DNA from: Streptacidiphilus sp. P02-A3a
Lineage (GTDB): Bacteria > Actinomycetota > Actinomycetes > Streptomycetales > Streptomycetaceae
Length of the DNA stretch: 64,000 nucleotides
NCBI RefSeq assembly: GCF_014084105.1
Contig: NZ_CP048289.1
Span: 1,187,922-1,251,921, forward strand
Reading direction: 5' to 3'
Shown here: positions 23,358 to 32,194 of the stretch, piece by piece
Numbering within the stretch: position 1 is the stretch's first letter
How the letters are laid out: the number at the start of each line of letters is the position of its first letter
Position numbers and translations under genes: made by a program
The notes under the pieces: model-generated
Database searches by the model: none
Seen by the model: only the letters and a program-made list of their open reading frames with translations
What the model was told of the DNA's origin: nothing

Positions 23358-24401
23358 CTAGTCGCCCTCGCGGGCCTCGCGGGTGGAGAGCAGTCGGCGC
23401 AGCGAGTACAGCCGGGCCGGGTCGGCGTGGCCCTCGGCCACCCAGGCGTCCAGCGCGCAGTCGGGCTCGTCGTGGCTGCACGCGCGCGGGCAGCCCTCGG
23501 TGCCGGGGAGCAGGTCGGGGAAGGCCTGGACCACCCGCGAGGGCTCGATGTGGGAGAGCCCGAAGGAGCGGAACCCGGGGGTGTCGATGACCCAGCCGGG
23601 CAGGTCGCCGCGGGCCGCGCCGGGCGCGGGCGGCAGCCGCAGCGCCAGCGCCGAGGTGGTGGTGTGCCGACCGCGCCCGGTGACCGCGTTGACGATGCCG
23701 GTGGACCGCTCGTGCGACGGGACCAGCGCGTTGACCAGGGTGGTCTTGCCGACGCCGGAGTGCCCGATGAAGACCGTGGACAGTCCGCGCAGCCGGGTGC
23801 GGACCAGTTCCGCGCCCTCGGCCGCCAGGTCGTCCCGGCGGGTCACCACATGGTTGACGCCGAGCGGGCGGTAGATCTCCAGCAGCGGCTCGGCCGGCGC
23901 CAGGTCGGACTTGGTGAGCACCAGCAGCGGCTCAAGACCGGCGTCGTAGGCGGCGACCAGGCAGCGGTCGATCAGCCGGGCGCGGGGCTCCGGGTCGGCC
24001 AGCGCGATCACGATGGCCAGTTGGTCCGCGTTGGCGACCACGATCCGCTCGTACGGGTCGTCGTCGTCGGCGGTGCGGCGCAGCACGGTGCTGCGCTCCT
24101 CCACCCGGACGATCCTGGCGAGCACCCCGGGTTCGCCGGAGAGGTCGCCGACCAGGGCCACCCGGTCGCCGACGACCACGCCCTTGCGGCCCAGCTCGCG
24201 GGCCTTCATCGCGGCGATCTCACGTTCGCGCTTGGTCCCGGCCTCGACCAGGCAGGTGAACCGGCCCCGGTCGACGGTGAGCACCATGCCCTCGTCGGCG
24301 TCGTCGTGGGTGGGGCGGGTCCTGGTGCGCGGACGGGAGCCCCGGCGCGAGGGGCGGTTGCGGATGTCGTCCTCGTCGGCGTCCTTGCCGTAGCGGCGCA
24401 T
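23358..24401 (-). CDS. rsgA: Ribosome small-subunit-dependent GTPase RsgA
   Basis: 347 residues. N-terminal OB fold after a basic head, then a circularly permuted GTPase in which the G4 motif TKSD precedes the P-loop GHSGVGKTT and switch RGRHTTTSA, and a C-terminal zinc finger (CPRACSHDEPDC). RsgA checks 30S subunit maturation. It lies nine bases after aroA on the same strand, the common actinobacterial pairing; the two should form one operon. ATG 24401. Confidence 0.96.
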   Translation of the reverse strand: MRRYGKDADEDDIRNRPSRRGSRPRTRTRPTHDDADEGMVLTVDRGRFTCLVEAGTKREREIAAMKARELGRKGVVVGDRVALVGDLSGEPGVLARIVRVEERSTVLRRTADDDDPYERIVVANADQLAIVIALADPEPRARLIDRCLVAAYDAGLEPLLVLTKSDLAPAEPLLEIYRPLGVNHVVTRRDDLAAEGAELVRTRLRGLSTVFIGHSGVGKTTLVNALVPSHERSTGIVNAVTGRGRHTTTSALALRLPPAPGAARGDLPGWVIDTPGFRSFGLSHIEPSRVVQAFPDLLPGTEGCPRACSHDEPDCALDAWVAEGHADPARLYSLRRLLSTREAREGD

Positions 24402-24410
24402 GGCGGCGGA

Positions 24411-25778
24411 TCAGCCCCTGACCGGGGTGCCGGTGAGCATGGCGTCCCACAGACCGGTGAAGTCCGGCAGGGTCTTGGCGGTGGTGGCGACGTTCTCGAC
24501 CTGCACGCCGTCGACCACCAGGCCGAGGACGGCGGCGGCGGTGGCCAGCCGGTGGTCCTCGTAGGTGTGGAAGACGCCGCCGTGCAGCGGGCGCGGGTTG
24601 ATGGTCAGGCCGTCCTCGGTCTCCGCGGCATCGCCTCCGAGAGCATTGATCTCGTTTGCGAGCGCTGCCAACCGATCGGTCTCGTGCACGCGGAGGTGAG
24701 CGATGCCCCGCAACGTGGACGGTGATCCGGCCAGGGCCGCGACGGCGGCGACCACCGGGGCGAGCTCGCCCACCTCGTGCAGGTCGGCGTCCAGTCCGTG
24801 CACCGAGCCGCCGCCGGTGAACCGCAGGCCCTCCTCGGTGAGTTCGCTGGAACCGCCCATCCGGGTGAAGAGGTCCCGCAGCTGGTCACCCGGCTGGGCG
24901 GTACGCCGAGGCCAGTCCCTGATCACCACGGTGCCGCCGGTGACCAGGGCGGCGGCCAGGAACGGCGCCGCGTTGGACAGGTCGGGCTCGACCACCAGGT
25001 CCCGGCCGAGCAGCGCGCCCGGCGCGACCCGCCACACGTCCGGCTCGCCGCCGTCCTCGGGCGCGTCCACCCGGGCCCCGGCCGCCCGCAGCATCTCCAC
25101 CGTCATCCGGATGTGCGGCAGCGAGGGCACGCTCCCGCCCGCCTCCCGGCCGCTCCCGCCGTCGGTCCGTGCCGCCCCGGTGTGCCGGACCTCGACGCCC
25201 TGCTGGAAGCGCGGTCCGGACAGCAGCAGCGCGCTGATGAACTGCGAGGAGAAGGAGGCGTCCACGCTGACCGTGCCGCCGACCAGGCCGCCGGTGCCGT
25301 GCACGGTCAGCGGCAGGGCGCCGCGGCCGTCGTCCTCGATCCGCGCGCCCAGGTCGCGCAGCGCCGAGATCACGCCGCCGAGCGGGCGCTCGTAGGAACG
25401 CGGGTCGCCGTCGAAGCGGACCAGGCCGTCGGTCAGGGTGGCCACCGGCGGCAGGAAGCGCATCACCGTTCCGGCGTTGCCGACGTCCACCTGGGCCGGG
25501 CCCTTCAGCGGCGCGGGCAGCACCCGCCAGGCGTCGCCGCCGCCGGGGACGCCGCTGCTGCTGTTCAGGGTGTCCTCGACGCCGATCCCCAGCGCCCGCA
25601 GGCCGTCGGCCATCAGCAGCGTGTCGCGGCTGCGCAGCGGGCGGCGGACGAAGCCGGGATCGTCGGCGAGCGCGGCCAGTACCAGGGCGCGGTTGGTCGC
25701 GGACTTCGATCCGGGCACGGTGATCACCGCGTCGACGGGATCGGTCGCGCGGGGTGCGGGCCACAGCAGGTCGCTCAT
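24411..25778 (-). CDS. aroA: 3-phosphoshikimate 1-carboxyvinyltransferase (EPSP synthase)
   Basis: 455 residues. Recognised by VPGSKSATNRALVLAALA at the N-terminus, GNAGTVMRFLPP, the repeated inside-out alpha/beta domains and HETDRLAAL near the C-terminus. It catalyses the sixth shikimate-pathway step, joining shikimate-3-phosphate and PEP. A stretch of about 20 residues (GGSGREAGGS region) is an extra loop against the usual about 430-residue enzyme. It is followed by rsgA. Confidence 0.96.
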   Translation of the reverse strand: MSDLLWPAPRATDPVDAVITVPGSKSATNRALVLAALADDPGFVRRPLRSRDTLLMADGLRALGIGVEDTLNSSSGVPGGGDAWRVLPAPLKGPAQVDVGNAGTVMRFLPPVATLTDGLVRFDGDPRSYERPLGGVISALRDLGARIEDDGRGALPLTVHGTGGLVGGTVSVDASFSSQFISALLLSGPRFQQGVEVRHTGAARTDGGSGREAGGSVPSLPHIRMTVEMLRAAGARVDAPEDGGEPDVWRVAPGALLGRDLVVEPDLSNAAPFLAAALVTGGTVVIRDWPRRTAQPGDQLRDLFTRMGGSSELTEEGLRFTGGGSVHGLDADLHEVGELAPVVAAVAALAGSPSTLRGIAHLRVHETDRLAALANEINALGGDAAETEDGLTINPRPLHGGVFHTYEDHRLATAAAVLGLVVDGVQVENVATTAKTLPDFTGLWDAMLTGTPVRG

Positions 25779-25799
25779 GGCTCCCGAGCCTATCCGTAT

Positions 25800-26513
25800 T
25801 CAGCGGGTGAGCATCCAGCGACCGCCCGTGGCCACCGCGGCGAGGGCGACGACCAGGAACAGCGCCACCCACAGCAGCGCCGGGGTGCCGGTCAGCCGGC
25901 CGAGCTGGTCGGCGTCGGAGCCGGGGGCGCCGCCGCGCCGCCGCTTGTGCTGTAGCTCGACCACCGGCCGGACCCCGGCCAGCAGCAGGAACCAGACGCT
26001 CAGATAGGCGAACGCCCCCTGCACCTGGGCGCTGCCGAACCAGGACACGGCGAAGCAGAGCGCGCCGGTGAGCAGCACGGTCAGCGCCCCGTACGCGTTG
26101 CGGACCATCACCAGCACCGCGAGCAGCAGCACCACCACCGCCCACAGCAGCGCGGTGATGTGCCCGGCCGACAGCAGCCAGGCCCCGCCGAGGCCGAGCA
26201 GCGACGGCGCGGTGTACCCGGCGGCGGCGGTCAGCACCATGCCGGGGCCGTGCGGCTTGCCGGAGGAGACGGTCAGTCCGGAGGTGTCCGAGTGCAGCCG
26301 GATCCCGTGCAGCCGACGGCGGGTGAGCACGGCGACCAGCCCGTGGCCTCCCTCGTGGGCGATGGTGACGACGTTGCGGGTGTAGTGCCACAGCGCGTTG
26401 GGCGCCACCGCCAGCAGCGCGGCGGCGGCGGTGGCCCAGACGATGGTGTGGCCGGGGTCGGCCTGGACGCCGGTGACCTGGCTCCAGACCGCGCTGACGC
26501 TGTGCGACTGCAT
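25800..26513 (-). CDS. M50-like membrane zinc metallopeptidase
   Basis: 237 residues with about six membrane helices. The zinc motif HEGGH is in NVVTIAHEGGHGLVAVLT, and GKPHGPGMVLTAAAGYTAPS supplies further conserved residues of the M50B-like group. Intramembrane proteases of this type cut membrane-bound regulators, but the substrate is unknown. The gene lies 21 bases upstream of aroA and may head the aroA-rsgA transcript. ATG 26513. Confidence 0.85.
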   Translation of the reverse strand: MQSHSVSAVWSQVTGVQADPGHTIVWATAAAALLAVAPNALWHYTRNVVTIAHEGGHGLVAVLTRRRLHGIRLHSDTSGLTVSSGKPHGPGMVLTAAAGYTAPSLLGLGGAWLLSAGHITALLWAVVVLLLAVLVMVRNAYGALTVLLTGALCFAVSWFGSAQVQGAFAYLSVWFLLLAGVRPVVELQHKRRRGGAPGSDADQLGRLTGTPALLWVALFLVVALAAVATGGRWMLTR

Positions 26514-26733
26514 GGGTGCGGCTCACCTCGGGTCGGTCGGGACGGGGCCGGACGAGTGATCCGGACGAGGGGGAAGCCTCGCACGCCAAGATGTGCGCCC
26601 GGCAACCCCCGGTTCCCGACGGCTTCCGCGGCGGCGACCGGTGGCGGCCTGTGGCGGCGGGTGCGGGCATGGCAGGCTTGGTCGGCGAAGGCGGAGGCGG
26701 AGGCGGAGAGTCGCTGAGGGGCGGGGAACACGG

Positions 26734-27540
26734 ATGTGCGGTCGGTACGCGGCGAGCCGTAAGCCCGAGGACCTGGTCGAGCTGTTCGGGGTGTCGGTGT
26801 GGGATCCGACCGAGACCCTCGCCGCCGACTGGAACATCGCGCCGACCACGCCGGTGCCGGTGGTGCTCGAACGTCCGTTGAAGGGCGGCGGGCCGGAGCC
26901 GGTACGACAGCTGCGGGCACTGCGGTGGGGGCTGGTGCCGTCCTGGGCGCGGTCGGCGGACGTCGCGGTGAAGATGTTCAACGCCCGGGCCGAGACCGTC
27001 CACGAGAAGCCCGCCTACCGCCGCTCGTTCGCCGCCCGCCGCTGCCTGGTCCCCGCCGACGGCTACTACGAGTGGTTCGCGCACCCGGCGGAGCCGGGCA
27101 CCCCGAAGAGCCGGATCCGCAAGCAGCCGTACTTCATCACCCCCGCCGACGGCTCGGTGATGGCGATGGCCGGACTGTACGAGTTCTGGCGCGACCCGAA
27201 GCGGCCCGCCGACGACCCCGAGGCCTGGTGGGCGACCTGCAGCATCATCACCACCGCCGCCGAACCGGCGCTGGCGGGCATCCACCCGCGGATGCCGCTG
27301 CTGCTGCGGCCCGAGGCGTACGACGACTGGCTGGATCCGGCGCTGTGCGACCCGGCCGAGGCCGCCGCGCTGCTGGTCCCGCCGCCGCCCGGGCTGCTGG
27401 AGGTCCGGCCGGTCTCGGCCGCGGTCGGCAGCATCCGCAACAACGGCCCGGAGCTGGTCCGCCGGGCGGAGGCACTGACCGAGGCGCTGACCGAGGCACT
27501 GACCGAGGCGGGGACGGACGGCGAGGCGACGCTGTTCTGA
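26734..27540 (+). CDS. SRAP-family SOS-response-associated protein (HMCES/YedK type)
   Basis: 268 residues. MCGRY at the N-terminus supplies catalytic Cys2, which crosslinks to abasic sites in single-stranded DNA. WNIAPTT, RWGLVPSWA, FNARAET, DGYYEW and HPRMPLLL complete the SRAP signature. It shields abasic sites during replication. ATG 26734 is fixed because Cys2 must follow the initiator Met. The C-terminus carries a threefold EALT repeat. It is divergent from the M50 gene. Confidence 0.95.
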   Translation: MCGRYAASRKPEDLVELFGVSVWDPTETLAADWNIAPTTPVPVVLERPLKGGGPEPVRQLRALRWGLVPSWARSADVAVKMFNARAETVHEKPAYRRSFAARRCLVPADGYYEWFAHPAEPGTPKSRIRKQPYFITPADGSVMAMAGLYEFWRDPKRPADDPEAWWATCSIITTAAEPALAGIHPRMPLLLRPEAYDDWLDPALCDPAEAAALLVPPPPGLLEVRPVSAAVGSIRNNGPELVRRAEALTEALTEALTEAGTDGEATLF

Positions 27541-27607
27541 GCGGCCTTTCCGACCGCCGTTCCGACCGCCGTCCCGGGGGCCGTTCCGCAGCTGAATGTC
27601 CGGCTTG

Positions 27608-27633
27608 GGAATGCCCGGCCCAGTCGCCTGGTT
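27608..27633 (+). promoter_or_regulatory. SigR-dependent autoregulatory promoter of sigR
   Basis: GGAAT (27608-27612), exactly 18 bases, then GTT (27631-27633). This is the SigR consensus and lies 38 bases before the upstream start used for the longer isoform. It corresponds to sigRp1 of Streptomyces coelicolor. Confidence 0.85.
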
Positions 27634-27835
27634 CACTCCAGTGTCGGCATCGCAGCGTCAGTGAAAGGCAGTGCTCATGGTTGCAGCGGCATGCCCCGCA
27701 CGCCCGGAGGGCGACGCGGGAGCTCTCCTGGCCTGGTCCGAGTGGCCGGTAGTCAGAGGCGGTTCCGCCGCGAGCCCGATAGTCTCCCATGCGAGCCGGT
27801 CCACCACCGTGGACCGTGCGTTCTTCGCTCAGGAG

Positions 27836-28591
27836 GTGAGTCCCGTCGCCGGGACCGAGGACGAGTTCGGGACAGCGGGAGCCGCGCGGCAGGCCGGTCC
27901 GGCCGCCGCGCCGGTTGGGGCTGTGCCGTTCGACGACGCAGACGGCGACACCTTCCGGGCCGCCGTGGAGGAGTCCGAGGCGGAGCGGTCGGCGCGGTTC
28001 GAACGCGACGCCCTGGGCTACCTGGACCAGATGTACTCCGCCGCGCTGCGGATGACGCGCAACCCGGCCGACGCCGAGGACCTGCTACAGGAGACCTTCG
28101 CCAAGGCGTTCGCCTCCTTCCACCAGTTCCGCGAGGGCACCAACCTCAAGGCCTGGCTGTACCGCATCCTCACCAACACCTTCATCAACTCGTACCGGAA
28201 GAAGCAGCGCGAGCCCCAGCGCACCGGTGCCGAGGAGATCGAGGACTGGCAGCTGGCACGGGCCGAGTCGCACATGTCGACGGGCCTGCGCTCGGCCGAG
28301 GCGGTGGCCCTGGACCACCTCCCGGACAGCGACGTGAAGGACGCGCTCCAGTCCATCCCGGAGGAGTTCCGGATCGCGGTCTACCTTGCCGACGTCGAGG
28401 GCTTCGCGTACAAGGAGATTGCCGACATCATGGGGACACCCATCGGTACGGTGATGTCCCGCCTGCACCGCGGTCGTCGCCAACTGCGGGAGCTGCTGGA
28501 GGACTACGCGCGTGAGCGCGGACTGGTCCCGGCGGGCAGCGGTGCCGGGACGGGTGTCCCGCACGACCAGTCGAAAGGGTCGGGCTCATGA
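27836..28591 (+). CDS. sigR: Redox-responsive ECF sigma factor SigR
   Basis: 251 residues from GTG 27836. Region 2 ([20 protein letters not shown]), the linker and region 4 ([20 protein letters not shown]) are those of SigR/SigH. It directs the thiol-oxidative and antibiotic-stress regulon. The frame stays open upstream to GTG 27671, exactly 55 codons earlier, matching the unstable SigR-prime isoform known from S. coelicolor that is made from the SigR-dependent promoter. GTG 27836 has AGGAG directly against it, so its initiation signal is unusual. The stop overlaps rsrA as ATGA. Confidence 0.93.
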   Translation: MSPVAGTEDEFGTAGAARQAGPAAAPVGAVPFDDADGDTFRAAVEESEAERSARFERDALGYLDQMYSAALRMTRNPADAEDLLQETFAKAFASFHQFREGTNLKAWLYRILTNTFINSYRKKQREPQRTGAEEIEDWQLARAESHMSTGLRSAEAVALDHLPDSDVKDALQSIPEEFRIAVYLADVEGFAYKEIADIMGTPIGTVMSRLHRGRRQLRELLEDYARERGLVPAGSGAGTGVPHDQSKGSGS

Positions 28592-28950
28592 GCTGCGGCA
28601 ACCACCACGACACCGAGTGCAGCGAGGTACTCGACCACCTGTACGAGTACCTCGACAACGAGATGGGCGAGGGTGACTGCGCCAAGCTGCGCGAGCACTT
28701 CGACGAGTGCTCGCCCTGCCTGGAGAAGTACGGTCTGGAACAGGCCATCAAGGCGCTGGTGAAGCGGTCCTGCGGCTGCGACACCGCGCCGTCGGACCTG
28801 CGCGGCAAGGTGCTTGCCCGGATCGAGCACATCAGGGCCGGACTGCCGGTGGAGGGCGAGCTGGTCAGCGGCGGCGAGCCGGTCCACGACGCCGGGTCCA
28901 CCGGTACCGCCGGTGCCCAGGTCGCCGCCGAGGCCGCCGCCCGCGACTGA
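28588..28950 (+). CDS. rsrA: Zinc anti-sigma factor RsrA
   Basis: 120 residues. C11, H37, C41 and C44 (HFDECSPC) are the ZAS zinc ligands at the same numbers as in S. coelicolor RsrA. Oxidation of the trigger cysteines releases zinc and frees SigR. The start overlaps the sigR stop by four bases, giving coupled synthesis of sigma and anti-sigma. The C-terminal 35 residues are Gly/Ala-rich and likely disordered. Confidence 0.95.
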   Translation: MSCGNHHDTECSEVLDHLYEYLDNEMGEGDCAKLREHFDECSPCLEKYGLEQAIKALVKRSCGCDTAPSDLRGKVLARIEHIRAGLPVEGELVSGGEPVHDAGSTGTAGAQVAAEAAARD

Positions 28951-28998
28951 GCACGGCGCCGGACCGAGCGGCGAGAACCAGCCAAGACCCAGCCACCC

Positions 28999-29072
28999 CG
29001 CCCCGGGCCCGCAGCGGCCCCGGGGGCGGCGGCGAAGGAAACCATGGCCCCGAGGCGTCGAGCCCCGGGGCC
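28999..29072 (+). terminator. Two hairpins after rsrA
   Basis: A C/G-rich imperfect hairpin (28999-29037) is followed by an 11-bp stem with one mismatch (29046-29056 with 29062-29072). They end the sigR-rsrA transcript. The rest of the 346-base gap (28951-29296) shows no further gene or clear signal. Confidence 0.55.
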
Positions 29073-29296
29073 TGGTCATGGTTGGATGCAGGAGAAGGGG
29101 GCGGGCCCTACGTGTGTGGTTGGCCGTCGAGCGGGCATGGAGTCGGTGAACCGTGAAGCGGCGCAGGCGGGGCGGGCGGCGGCGGAGCGGACGGCAGGCG
29201 ACGCTGCTGTGCGTGGCGTCACGGCGCGCGGCGACGTAGCGTGCTTCCGGAGACGTACACCGCACAGCACCACTGCGGGCAAGCCCGGACCACCGG

Positions 29297-30280
29297 GTGG
29301 AATCGGACGAGTGGCAGGCCGAGGTGAAGATCTTCAATCGGGCACGGCAACGGCCGTCCGCCAGCTGGCGGCAGACGACCGACCGGGCCTTCACGCTCAT
29401 CGGGAGCGGGCGCCTGGAGGACGCCGGGGCGCTGCTGGTCCGCGCCGCGGATCTGGAGCCCTGGCTGTCCGACTCCTGGTTCAACCTCGCGCTGCTGCAC
29501 AAGTTCCGCCGGGACTGGGAGCAGGCGCGCGCGGCGGGTCTGCGCGCGGTGGCCCTGCTCGATCGCAACCCCGGCGCCCCCGACTGGTGGAACCTCGGCA
29601 TCGCCGCCACCGCCCTCCAGGACTGGGCCCTCGCCCGGCGTTCCTGGCAGGCGTACGGCCTGCGGCTGCCGCAGGGCGAGGGCCCGGTCAGCCTGGACTT
29701 CGGCACCACCCCGGTCCGGCTCTCGCCGGAGGGCGAGTCCGAGGTGGTCTGGGGCCGTCGGCTCGACCCGGCCCGGGTAGAGGTGCTGTCCATCCCGCTG
29801 CCGTCCTCCGGCCGCCGCTGGGGCGAGGTGGTGCTGCACGACGGCACCCCGCACGGCGAGCGGGTCGCGGACGGCGTGCCCTACCCGGTCTTCGACGAGA
29901 TCGAGCTGTGGGCGCCCTCGCCGGTACCGACCTGGGTGGTGCTGCTCCAGGCCGACACCGAGGGCGACCGGGACGCCCTGGAGCGGCTGGTCTCCGAGGC
30001 CGGGTACGCGGCCGAGGACTGGACCTCCTCGGTGCGGCTGCTGTGCCGGGACTGCTCGGAGAGCCGGATGCCCGCCGACGACGGCCACAGCGAGCACCAC
30101 GACCCGCACGACGACGGCCAGCTCGGCCACCTGAGCCACCGCAGCGCGGGCGCGCTGTGGATCCCCGAACGCGAGTGCGGCATGGCCGCCCCGGCGGACC
30201 TGGTGCGCGGGCTGCTGGACCGCTGGGTGCTCGGAAATCCGGCCCGGCGTTCCTACCGTGACCTGGAAGAAGTCTGCTGA
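29297..30280 (+). CDS. TPR-type protein of unknown function
   Basis: 327 residues. Two or three TPR-like helices (about 25-125; FTLIGSGRLEDAGALLVRAA, WFNLALLHKFRRDWEQARAA) are followed by a beta-rich domain with VSLDFGTTPVRL and EVLSIPLPSSGRRW. A histidine- and aspartate-rich loop (DDGHSEHHDPHDDG) could bind metal. No signal peptide. GTG 29297 is the best start though its ribosome site is weak. It is followed after 63 bases by peptide deformylase, suggesting a shared transcript. Confidence 0.75.
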   Translation: MESDEWQAEVKIFNRARQRPSASWRQTTDRAFTLIGSGRLEDAGALLVRAADLEPWLSDSWFNLALLHKFRRDWEQARAAGLRAVALLDRNPGAPDWWNLGIAATALQDWALARRSWQAYGLRLPQGEGPVSLDFGTTPVRLSPEGESEVVWGRRLDPARVEVLSIPLPSSGRRWGEVVLHDGTPHGERVADGVPYPVFDEIELWAPSPVPTWVVLLQADTEGDRDALERLVSEAGYAAEDWTSSVRLLCRDCSESRMPADDGHSEHHDPHDDGQLGHLSHRSAGALWIPERECGMAAPADLVRGLLDRWVLGNPARRSYRDLEEVC

Positions 30281-30343
30281 CCTCGCTGTTCCCCGTACCC
30301 TGGTGGCTTACCCGGGTACGGAACGAAGGCGAGTGGCGGCGGC

Positions 30344-30973
30344 ATGTCGGAACAGCAGGTCGAGGAAAAGATCGACGAGCAGGGCGGGGAGCAGGCCCCG
30401 GTACGCGTGGTGGGTGAGGAGCCGGACCGCTCCAAGGGGACGTCCCGCCCGATCACGGTGGTCGGCAACCCGGTACTGCACCACCCCTGCGCGACCGTGA
30501 CCGACTTCGGCCCGGAGCTGTCCGCGCTGGTCGACGACCTCTTCGTGTCCATGTACGCGGCCGAGGGCGTGGGCCTGGCCGCGAACCAGATCGGAGTGGC
30601 GCAGCGGGTCTTCGTCTACGACTGCCCGGACGACGACGGCGTCCGCCACATCGGCGCCGTGGTCAACCCGGTGCTGGACGAGCTCGACCCGGCGGAGCGG
30701 GTACTGGACGAGTCGCCCGAGGGCTGCCTGTCCGTCCCGGGCGCGTACGCGGACCTCGCCCGCCCGGACTACGCGGTGGTGCGCGGCCAGGACCGCCAGG
30801 GCGCGGACATCGTGGTCGAGGGCACCGGCTTCTTCGCCCGCTGCCTCCAGCACGAGACCGACCACCTGAACGGCTACCTGTACATCGACCGGCTGTCCAA
30901 GCGGGACCGCAAGGACGCGCTGCGGCAGATGGCGGAGCTGACCCCCAGGTACGAGACGGTCCCCAACGACTGA
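30344..30973 (+). CDS. def: Peptide deformylase
   Basis: 209 residues. The three deformylase motifs are intact: [18 protein letters not shown] (metal Cys) and QHETDHLNG (metal His pair and catalytic Glu). It removes the formyl group from nascent proteins. The first about 35 residues are an acidic, glutamine-rich extension absent from the minimal enzyme. ATG 30344. No fmt is next to it. Confidence 0.96.
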   Translation: MSEQQVEEKIDEQGGEQAPVRVVGEEPDRSKGTSRPITVVGNPVLHHPCATVTDFGPELSALVDDLFVSMYAAEGVGLAANQIGVAQRVFVYDCPDDDGVRHIGAVVNPVLDELDPAERVLDESPEGCLSVPGAYADLARPDYAVVRGQDRQGADIVVEGTGFFARCLQHETDHLNGYLYIDRLSKRDRKDALRQMAELTPRYETVPND

Positions 30974-31026
30974 CCCGGACTGTCCCTTATCTGCGCACTA
31001 CGCCGTCGTGGGTGATCCTGGACAGC

Positions 31027-31656
31027 ATGGATGCTGATGCCGACCAGGATCACTGGGCGCTGGAACGGGTGGCCGCGGGCCGGGCGATGACCTGGTTCCT
31101 GATCATCACCGGAGCCCTGGGCTTCGTCGCCTCGTTCACCCTCACGTACGAGCGCTTCAAGCTGCTGACCCAGCCCGGCTACGTGCCCAGTTGCAGCATC
31201 AACCCGATCATCAGCTGCGGCAACGTGATGACCAAGCCCCAGGCGGCGGTCTTCGGCTTCCCCAACCCGCTGATGGGCATCGCCGGCTTCGCGGTCGTCC
31301 TGGCCGTCGGCACGGGCCTGCTGGCGGGCGCCCGCTACGCCCGCTGGTACTGGGCCGGCCTGCAACTCGGCGTGACCTTCGGCCTGGGCCTGATCTGCTG
31401 GCTGATCGGCCAGTCGCTCTACAGCATCGGCGCGCTCTGCCCGTACTGCATGGTCGTCTGGGTGATCATCTTCCCGCTGTTCTGGTACACCACCCTGCAC
31501 AACCTCAAGCACCGCGTGATCCCCACCCCCACCCGCTGGCGCGACGCCCTCGACGCCGTCCTCACCCTCCACTGGTTCGGCCCCCTGCTGTGGTACCTGG
31601 TGGTCGGCGGCATGATCCTGATCCGCTTCTGGTCCTACTGGAAAACCCTGCTCTGA
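31027..31656 (+). CDS. Vitamin K epoxide reductase (VKOR) family membrane protein
   Basis: 209 residues, five membrane helices. It has the VKOR redox elements: the loop cysteines in PSCSINPIISCG, the serine/threonine-type contact in FGFPNPLMG and the active CPYC pair in helix 4 (ALCPYCMVVW). Bacterial VKORs reoxidise DsbA-like proteins with quinone, so it should drive disulfide formation outside the membrane. No fused thioredoxin domain is present. ATG 31027 is preferred to GTG 31012. It marks the last backbone gene before the accessory block. Confidence 0.92.
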   Translation: MDADADQDHWALERVAAGRAMTWFLIITGALGFVASFTLTYERFKLLTQPGYVPSCSINPIISCGNVMTKPQAAVFGFPNPLMGIAGFAVVLAVGTGLLAGARYARWYWAGLQLGVTFGLGLICWLIGQSLYSIGALCPYCMVVWVIIFPLFWYTTLHNLKHRVIPTPTRWRDALDAVLTLHWFGPLLWYLVVGGMILIRFWSYWKTLL

Positions 31657-31705
31657 CCTGCGGCGACAGCTCCGCACCCGAGGTCCGGCCGGGACGCTTC
31701 TCGGG

Positions 31706-31873
31706 TTACGGCAGTACCTCGTCGAGGTGTGCCTGCACCGCGTCGAACAGGCCGTAGGGCACGTATTCGGGGATCTCGGCGCGGGTGATCCAGGCGAGTG
31801 CGTCCAGTTCCTCCGTGTCCACGACTGCGGCTGTACCGGACAGCACCTCGCAGTGGGCAGTCTGCTCAGTCAT
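31706..31873 (-). pseudogene. NUDIX remnant B (C-terminal piece)
   Basis: A 55-codon frame beginning MTEQTAHCEVLSG. Its second half (ELDALAWITRAEIPEYVPYG) looks like the last helix and strand of a NUDIX hydrolase, but there is no NUDIX box. The ATG overlaps the stop of remnant A by four bases. Either the two are pieces of one damaged gene or of two. Confidence 0.5.
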
Positions 31874-32187
31874 GTCTGCACTTCCTCCAGAGCCGCCAGA
31901 ACGTCGCTGTTGGTCGCCTCGCCGGCCAAGTACTCGCAGAGGAAGTACTCGCACATCACCCCCGTCACCGGGTGCAATCGCCGACCAAGTGGCTGGCGCA
32001 CCGCACAGCGGACCCCGGTCTCGCCGAGGGTCTCCCGGGCGGCAGCCGTCTCGGCCTTCGCGCCGAGCCGCAGGGTGTTCCCCCCGGGGTGACACGGATT
32101 TTGCTCTCCGCGAGCGCGGGCGAACACTGGTCGGAGGCCGTGCGGGCGATCCAGCGGCAGCCTCTCGATCACGCGGCACTCCGGAGG
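31870..32187 (-). pseudogene. NUDIX remnant A (degenerate, 5'-truncated)
   Basis: The frame reads HPGGNTLRLGAKAETAAA then RETLGETGV: a NUDIX box in which the GX5E part is lost while the RE-ET part is nearly kept. HPVTGVMCEYFLCEYLAGEA is the usual following strand. It then jumps to DVLAALEEV, which normally lies about 25 residues later, so an internal deletion is likely. No start codon or ribosome site is visible at the 5' end, which runs into the divergent gene. Confidence 0.55.
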
Positions 32188-32194
32188 ATCACTG

